Source of the DNA: Blastocatellia bacterium
Lineage (GTDB): Bacteria > Acidobacteriota > Blastocatellia > Pyrinomonadales > Pyrinomonadaceae
Assembly: GCA_003488005.1 (NCBI GenBank)
Contig: DNND01000014.1
Span: 35,570 to 60,145 of the forward strand
Direction of reading: 5' to 3'
DNA: 24,576 nucleotides
The notes beneath the pieces were generated by a model, which was given only the letters and a program-made list of their open reading frames with translations, searched no databases and had not been told where the DNA came from. This document shows positions 20,077 through 24,576 of this stretch, piece by piece (within the stretch, counting starts at the first letter, position 1; every line of letters begins with the position of its first letter). Made by a program: the position numbers and the translations under genes.

Positions 20077-23000
20077 ATGAAACTAAAACTTTATCGTAAG
20101 GCAGCGCTGTTGTTTATCAGTTGCACCACCGCTGCATTGTTACTGGCGTTCGCGGCGACGCAAAAGGCACAGAACGTTGCGCAAGTGCCGGCGCGCACGG
20201 GACACATAAACGACTCTGCTAATGTGATTGACGAAACCACGCGTCAGCAACTGGAAAACACGCTCGAAAACTTGAAACAGAAAACGGGCCTGCAATTCGA
20301 TGTCGTCACAGTCGAGACAACCGGCGGCCAGGACATCTTCGATTTTTCGCAACAACTGGCGCAGAGTTGGAAAGTTATCGGGCGCGGCGCAACTGGTAAA
20401 AGGCTGCTGCTGGTTTTGGCAATCAATGAAAAAACTTCGTTTACGCAATTCAGCAAGGCGGCGCAGAGCAGTTTACCTGAAGGCGTGCTTGGCGAAGTCA
20501 GTCAACGCCTGCGCGGCTACCTCAGCTCGGGAAGAACTGCCGAAGGCGTTACGGAGGCAGTCACTTATTTCGTCGCTTCCATCGCAAGTAATCGCGGGCT
20601 GAGTGTCGCGGATTTGAATGCGCCGGTGGCGGCAGCAGCAACGCCAACGCCAGGCGCCACCGACACGCGTTCGGACGTCGCGCCAACTCCACAAGTTCCG
20701 CTACAAGTTTCTTCGGAAGTTGTTACGCCTCGTGACACGCCAACCGCGCCGCCAGCCGGCAGGCCGCGCGCGGTTGCTAATACCGCGAATAATGACGCTG
20801 AAGCCGAAGAAGTTGAACTGACGCTGACGTTGCCGGTTGCAGCTCGCGTGGCTGCGTTAAAAAAGTTTCTCGCGGCGCATCCTGATTCGAGCGCAAAACC
20901 GCGCGCTTTGGAGTTGCTAATAAGCTCGTATGCGGCCTCCGGCGACGAACTCTTGAAGAAGGGCGACAGCGCCGCTGGCGTCGAACAATTACTGCTTGCC
21001 ATCAGCGAAGCGCCGCTTACTTCGTCGGACAAATTGTTTGCCGGAGTGATTTCGCAAATTCCTTTGAATCTCTATCTGCGCGGCGAGCGCGCTGCTGCTG
21101 ATAAGGCGGCGCGGAATGTCATTGCAAAGTTTGGCGCCGATCCGAACAGACTGCTGTCGGTCGCCGGTTTTTACATTGCGATTGAGCGTGGCGAAGAGGC
21201 AAGGCAAATTGCAATGCAGGCGATTAAGCTTGCTCCCGATCTCGCTGCGGCCCATCAAACCATGGGACTGGCCTGGCACGTTTCGCTGCATTTGGATGAA
21301 GCCGCAGCCGAATACCAACGAGCGCTGGAACTCGACCCAAAATCAAAAGCCGCGCGGCGAGGGTTGGCCGACCTGCGGCGCGCTGCCGGTAAAGATGAAG
21401 AGGCGCTGAATCTTTATCGAGAACTAATAGCTGCCGACGCCAGCGACAAGGGGGCGCGCGCCGGTCTGGTGATTTCGTTGCTGGATCTCGGCCGCACCGA
21501 TGAAGCCAGGACCGAAATGGAATCTGCGTTGAAGGCTGACCCAAAAAATCTGCCGCTGCTTTCGTCGACTGCCTATTGGTTTGCGGCGCACAAAGAAAAT
21601 GAGGCGGCCCTCGGGTTGGGAAACAGGGCGGTCGAAATTGAGCCGCGCTATACCTGGTCGCATGTTGCAGTAGCTCGGGCGCTGATTGCGCAGCGCAACC
21701 CGCTGGCGGCGGAAGGTGTGATCAGGTTCGCGCGACAATATGGAAAGTTTCCCACGCTGGATTATGAATTGGCCAACGCCCTGGTTTCCGCTGGCTTGTA
21801 CGACGAAGCCGCAGAGGTTCTGACGCAAACATTTCGTTTCAACAGCGACAAAATCGAAACGCGACTTGGCGGCCGAATAACGGCGCAGGCTGGGAACTTC
21901 ATCGAGCTACTCACACCTGAGCGGCAGGCAAGTCTGTTTCAGTTGGTGGCCGCAGATTCGGAAAGTAGCAGCAAAGTTCTTAAGGACTTGCTGGTTTTGA
22001 CGACTGCCCTCAATCCGCCAACCGAAACGATAAACGAGCAAACAGCCGTGGCCGCGGCGAAAGAGTTTGCGTCAGGGAATGACGCGGCACGCGCTCATCG
22101 CGAACTCTATGCAGCCACCAGATTGCTGCAAAAAGGCATTGGCTTTCAGACGGCTTATGAACTTGCTGAAGCGGCACGCACCAGCGCCGATGCCGCCTTG
22201 ACTGTGCCGGCGGTAACGGTCGCAGTGCAGGCAGATGAATACCGCGACATTCGCGCGCGAGCCATCTCTGCCGGCGGCACGGCTGAAATTGTAGATGCCC
22301 CGGCGAATATCCTGTCCAACATTTTGCGCGGGCACATTGAAGACGCGTCCGGTTGGGCGCTCTTCAATTTAGACAAAGTTGACGAAGCGGTGGACCATCT
22401 CAATCGCGCAGTCAATATTTTGCCGGCAGGGACACCGGGACTGCGCGCGTCGCAATGGCATCTGGGCGCCGCTCTCGAACGGCAGGGGAAGAACGAAGAA
22501 GCGATCTCTCATTACATAAAGAGCTACAGCGCCGGTGGGCCCGATCCGGTGCGCCGCGCGGTAATTGAAAAACTTTACCGGCGCGTGAATGGTTCGCTCG
22601 AAGGGTTGGACGAACGACTGAATGGGGCAGGCAGTGGGGCGATTAGCGAGACAGCACCGGCGCGTTTGGAAAACCCAGCTGGCACGGAACCGGAGACAAC
22701 GACGACGAGCCCGGCGCAACCAGCCGTAAACGCACGGACGCCGGCGCCATCAGCTTCGCCTGACATTACAACTGCGACGTCGGCACCGTCATCTTCACCG
22801 GAAGCGATAACCGTCACCCCGTCGGCCACGCCTCAGGTGAAAGAAGAATCGCAGCCATCGCCCACGACAACACCTGCTGCCCTTCCCAGCCCGACCCCGG
22901 CGGCCGAACCACCGGCCACGGCTGCTCCGGGTCCCGAAACAAAACCAGCGGACACTCCAGCAACGTCGCCGGCAACATTGACCGTCAGCGGCAACATCAA

Positions 23001-23247
23001 GGACGCCGCCAGTAATGTGCTCGCGAATGTCGTAGTTCTATTAATCAGTTCGCAGGGCACGGTACTGACAACGACGACCAACGATCTGGGAAACTACTCG
23101 TTCACCGTCGCGCCGTCGGATCATGGATTTAGAATCATTCCCTCGCGTGATGGCTTCACTTTTGAACCGGTAGACAAACTCTTGCCTGCCGTTAGCGCTG
23201 ACTTGAAAGACCTGAATTTCATGGGCACACCAAACCCTAAGCCATAA
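20077..23247 (+). CDS. Exported TPM-domain/TPR/Pro-Ala-rich/CarboxypepD-like fusion protein
   Basis: This 1056-residue protein starts with a signal or anchor segment (MKLKLYRKAALLFISC...AFAATQ). A TPM (TLP18.3/Psb32/MOLO-1) domain follows at about 42-175, with GHINDSANVIDETTRQQLE and GRGATGKRLLLVLAINEK typical. A proline/alanine linker (about 185-240) leads to a long array of TPR-type helices (about 250-850; AAAEYQRALELDPKSKAARR, ALNLYRELIAADASDKGARA, AVDHLNRAVNILPAGTPGLR). A second low-complexity Pro/Thr/Ala linker spans about 862-965. The C-terminal CarboxypepD-regulatory-like Ig domain is at 968-1056 (GNIKDAASNVLANVVVLL, NDLGNYSFTV). TPM domains are linked to membrane protein quality control or phosphatase-like activity, and TPRs bind partners; an envelope scaffold is inferred. 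There is no clear ribosome binding site. Confidence 0.9.
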   Translation: MKLKLYRKAALLFISCTTAALLLAFAATQKAQNVAQVPARTGHINDSANVIDETTRQQLENTLENLKQKTGLQFDVVTVETTGGQDIFDFSQQLAQSWKVIGRGATGKRLLLVLAINEKTSFTQFSKAAQSSLPEGVLGEVSQRLRGYLSSGRTAEGVTEAVTYFVASIASNRGLSVADLNAPVAAAATPTPGATDTRSDVAPTPQVPLQVSSEVVTPRDTPTAPPAGRPRAVANTANNDAEAEEVELTLTLPVAARVAALKKFLAAHPDSSAKPRALELLISSYAASGDELLKKGDSAAGVEQLLLAISEAPLTSSDKLFAGVISQIPLNLYLRGERAAADKAARNVIAKFGADPNRLLSVAGFYIAIERGEEARQIAMQAIKLAPDLAAAHQTMGLAWHVSLHLDEAAAEYQRALELDPKSKAARRGLADLRRAAGKDEEALNLYRELIAADASDKGARAGLVISLLDLGRTDEARTEMESALKADPKNLPLLSSTAYWFAAHKENEAALGLGNRAVEIEPRYTWSHVAVARALIAQRNPLAAEGVIRFARQYGKFPTLDYELANALVSAGLYDEAAEVLTQTFRFNSDKIETRLGGRITAQAGNFIELLTPERQASLFQLVAADSESSSKVLKDLLVLTTALNPPTETINEQTAVAAAKEFASGNDAARAHRELYAATRLLQKGIGFQTAYELAEAARTSADAALTVPAVTVAVQADEYRDIRARAISAGGTAEIVDAPANILSNILRGHIEDASGWALFNLDKVDEAVDHLNRAVNILPAGTPGLRASQWHLGAALERQGKNEEAISHYIKSYSAGGPDPVRRAVIEKLYRRVNGSLEGLDERLNGAGSGAISETAPARLENPAGTEPETTTTSPAQPAVNARTPAPSASPDITTATSAPSSSPEAITVTPSATPQVKEESQPSPTTTPAALPSPTPAAEPPATAAPGPETKPADTPATSPATLTVSGNIKDAASNVLANVVVLLISSQGTVLTTTTNDLGNYSFTVAPSDHGFRIIPSRDGFTFEPVDKLLPAVSADLKDLNFMGTPNPKP

Positions 23248-23442
23248 ATTCAATGAGGCCGATTGAAACTTCAAGAAGAGAGCCAGTGATTGTTCCAAGG
23301 CGAATCTGTGAAGTGGAGTGAATGCCAGGTGCGCGAGAAGATCCAAAACTCAAGTCGTCTCAGGCGAGGGAAATTTTATCGATAAGATTCTCTGGTTAAC
23401 GGGGAGCTAGACTAAGTGACCCGACAATCCCACCAGAGCGTT
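23248..23442. other. Non-coding gap before a direct repeat
   Basis: About 195 bp follow the TPM-TPR stop. I see no terminator with a T-tract and no gene. Together with the direct repeats that follow, the gap before the next start codon is about 340 bp. Base composition turns more AT-rich towards the right. Confidence 0.4.
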
Positions 23443-23504
23443 GTTATCAGCACGAGCGGGATAATACTCTCGAAAGCGCGTTATCAAGCATGAGCGGGAT
23501 AATA
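23443..23504 (+). promoter_or_regulatory. Two direct repeats (about 25 bp, 37-bp period), candidate operators or promoter
   Basis: GTTATCAGCACGAGCGGGAT at 23443 and GTTATCAAGCATGAGCGGGA at 23480 begin two near-identical units. Each closes with GATAATA, and an AGCG lies just before each one. Within each unit TTATC and GATAA form a short dyad. Copies are 37 bp apart, about 3.5 helical turns. The second copy runs into TAATATATAG, a possible -10. They lie 84 bp or more before the start codon at 23588. Confidence 0.5.
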
Positions 23505-23587
23505 TATAGTTCGACGGCTAAAGACATTGCCTGCCCTTGAGTCATTTACGAGTAGACGAACGTAGAATATGCCTTTTTGACGGAGAG

Positions 23588-24508
23588 ATGATGGTGCAGA
23601 AGATTGTAGGCGTCCTTCAGACCTTTGCCGCGCCAACCAGGCTGGATATCTTGTTTTTCGATAGACTAATCACCCTTGAAGACCATTTGCATCATATGAG
23701 GGGTGACCCTAAAGATGACAACCTTATTGCGAACTTTGACTACTTAAAAAGCATAGGATTCATAGACGAAAGAGACATTACTTTCAAGGATCTTCTTGCT
23801 GAATCGGAGCACAAGGGGATCGAAGCGTCGCCGTTTGCGAAACGTTACGCAAGGCTTGAATTCTCGTCTAAACAAAAGCCTCACTGGACACGGGGGTGCA
23901 TGCCTTCAGACGCGCGTGTCGCTGCAGCGGTGAGTGCCTCACGCGAATATCGTATGCTTGTAGAGAGTGGCATGAAAGCTCGATTGTTTTCATTGACTCG
24001 CAGTAGTTCAACGGAGGCATATACTCCGATCCTTCGGTACAAGGACGAGGATTCAGAGGAGCACAGGGCGAGAGAATTACTACAGGTTGTCGTTAACGCG
24101 TTCCCAGTACCCGCAGATAGCGTTTCCTATGAGGAAATTTTTCATTTCAAGAACGATTCCAGTGTTCAACGTAATCACGAAATATTCAAACGATGGCTCC
24201 GAGTAAAGTTACGCGATGAGTCGGCGAATGCAGAACGGCTCTGTGAAGAACTAGCCGATTTACTCTCCGACTATCGAGAATATATGCGGCTCGCAAACCT
24301 CAAAGTTCGAGATGCGAGGCTGAACACGCTCTACAGTGCACCCCTCGCAACTGTTGAGCGGCTGATCAAGCTAGAATTCTCGAAGCTTCTTGAGCCCATA
24401 TTTGAACTCCGCAAGTATCGGATGGAAATTTTGGAGGCGGAAGCAAAGTCTCCTGGCAGAGAGGTGGCCTATCTCCATAAAGCTACTGAACGGTTCGGTG
24501 GAACCTAA
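23588..24508 (+). CDS. Uncharacterised helical protein, first gene of a coupled pair
   Basis: The open frame reaches a TTG at 23537, but two adjacent ATGs at 23588 and 23591 follow a GGAGAG box, so initiation there is preferred (307 or 306 residues, beginning MMVQKIVGVLQ). I do not recognise a named domain. The N-terminal half contains RLDILFFDRLITLEDHLHHM and NFDYLKSIGFIDERDITFKD. The C-terminal half has PVPADSVSYEEIFHFKNDSS, then RWLRVKLRDE and LCEELADLLSDYREYMRLAN, long amphipathic helices with a pattern I have seen in uncharacterised accessory-gene proteins; that resemblance is from memory and unverified. No signal peptide. Its GC and codon use look lower than in the neighbouring TPM-TPR gene, which suggests transfer. 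The stop overlaps the next start. Confidence 0.75.
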   Translation: MMVQKIVGVLQTFAAPTRLDILFFDRLITLEDHLHHMRGDPKDDNLIANFDYLKSIGFIDERDITFKDLLAESEHKGIEASPFAKRYARLEFSSKQKPHWTRGCMPSDARVAAAVSASREYRMLVESGMKARLFSLTRSSSTEAYTPILRYKDEDSEEHRARELLQVVVNAFPVPADSVSYEEIFHFKNDSSVQRNHEIFKRWLRVKLRDESANAERLCEELADLLSDYREYMRLANLKVRDARLNTLYSAPLATVERLIKLEFSKLLEPIFELRKYRMEILEAEAKSPGREVAYLHKATERFGGT

Positions 24509-24576
24509 TGAATAGGCTAATGAACTACTCACACCTTAGTGATAAGGCGCCGTCGAACAAATCGTTGGACGCGAGC
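24508..24576 (+). CDS. Partial CDS, second gene of the coupled pair (runs off the window)
   Basis: The preceding gene ends in TAATG: its TAA (24506-24508) shares one base with an ATG at 24508. That ATG opens a frame of 23 codons without a stop to the end of the window (MNRLMNYSHLSDKAPSNKSL...). GGTGGAA just upstream could serve as the ribosome binding site. A one-base stop/start overlap is typical of translationally coupled partners made in fixed ratio. Too little is visible to suggest a function. Confidence 0.6.
   Translation, partial: MNRLMNYSHLSDKAPSNKSLDAS

Noticed and set aside
23443..23504. The two direct repeats as a minimal CRISPR array.
   Set aside because: Only two units, an interval between them far shorter than a CRISPR spacer, divergence within the unit, and no cas genes nearby. 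An operator or promoter role fits better.

Overview
The window looks like a piece of an Acidobacteriota chromosome, most likely a Blastocatellia/Pyrinomonadales-type soil bacterium. This is inferred from a very large TonB-dependent receptor with an N-terminal carboxypeptidase-regulatory-like domain, many secreted peptidases, the TPM/TPR architecture near the right end, moderate GC, and intergenic spaces packed with palindromic and heptameric repeats. No rRNA gene, phage gene or transposase is visible. The genus cannot be fixed from this sequence alone.

Layout. (1) 71-3497, + strand: a urate-degradation operon of cupin, allantoicase (alc), OHCU decarboxylase (uraD), 5-hydroxyisourate hydrolase (uraH) and membrane urate hydroxylase (puuD). 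It would take urate to 5-hydroxyisourate, OHCU, (S)-allantoin and, after an allantoinase not in the window, allantoate to ureidoglycolate plus urea. (2) 3648-4946, - strand: an accessory block with a Fic protein and a small upstream partner, then an orphan ribbon-helix-helix-like protein with a strong 36-bp palindrome at its start. (3) 5328-8743, - strand: an M49 (DPP III-like) secreted zinc peptidase and a DUF6986/citrate-lyase-like aldolase. (4) 8981-12310, +: an Oar-like TonB-dependent receptor behind a near-consensus sigma-70 promoter. (5) 12427-12503, -: tRNA-Glu(CUC) with promoter and terminator. (6) 12849-16123, +: proton-translocating transhydrogenase in three subunits (pntAA, pntAB, pntB). 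(7) 16194-17906, +: secreted M28 peptidase, convergent with rsmI (-). (8) 19120-19689, -: an unknown protein. (9) 20077-23247, +: a TPM-TPR-Pro-rich-CarboxypepD-like fusion. (10) 23588-24576, +: a two-gene translationally coupled pair of unknown function, running off the window.

The most unusual content lies between the genes. There are four complete compound palindromes of about 165-230 bp (2446-2634, 7091-7284, 13989-14152, 18875-19106), a fifth at 19745-19942, and a related 50-bp end fragment at 2-51. Each is a large inverted repeat whose arms themselves contain small hairpins. Two are clear copies of one family, and one stem shows a compensatory base-pair change between them. Several arrays of tandem 7-bp units (2003-2093, 12316-12364, 14518-14740, 19795-19867) fill other gaps. 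Most of these elements begin 0-15 bp after a stop codon, including inside the pnt and urate operons. Two genes, uraH and pntB, have a heptamer array where a Shine-Dalgarno sequence would be expected.
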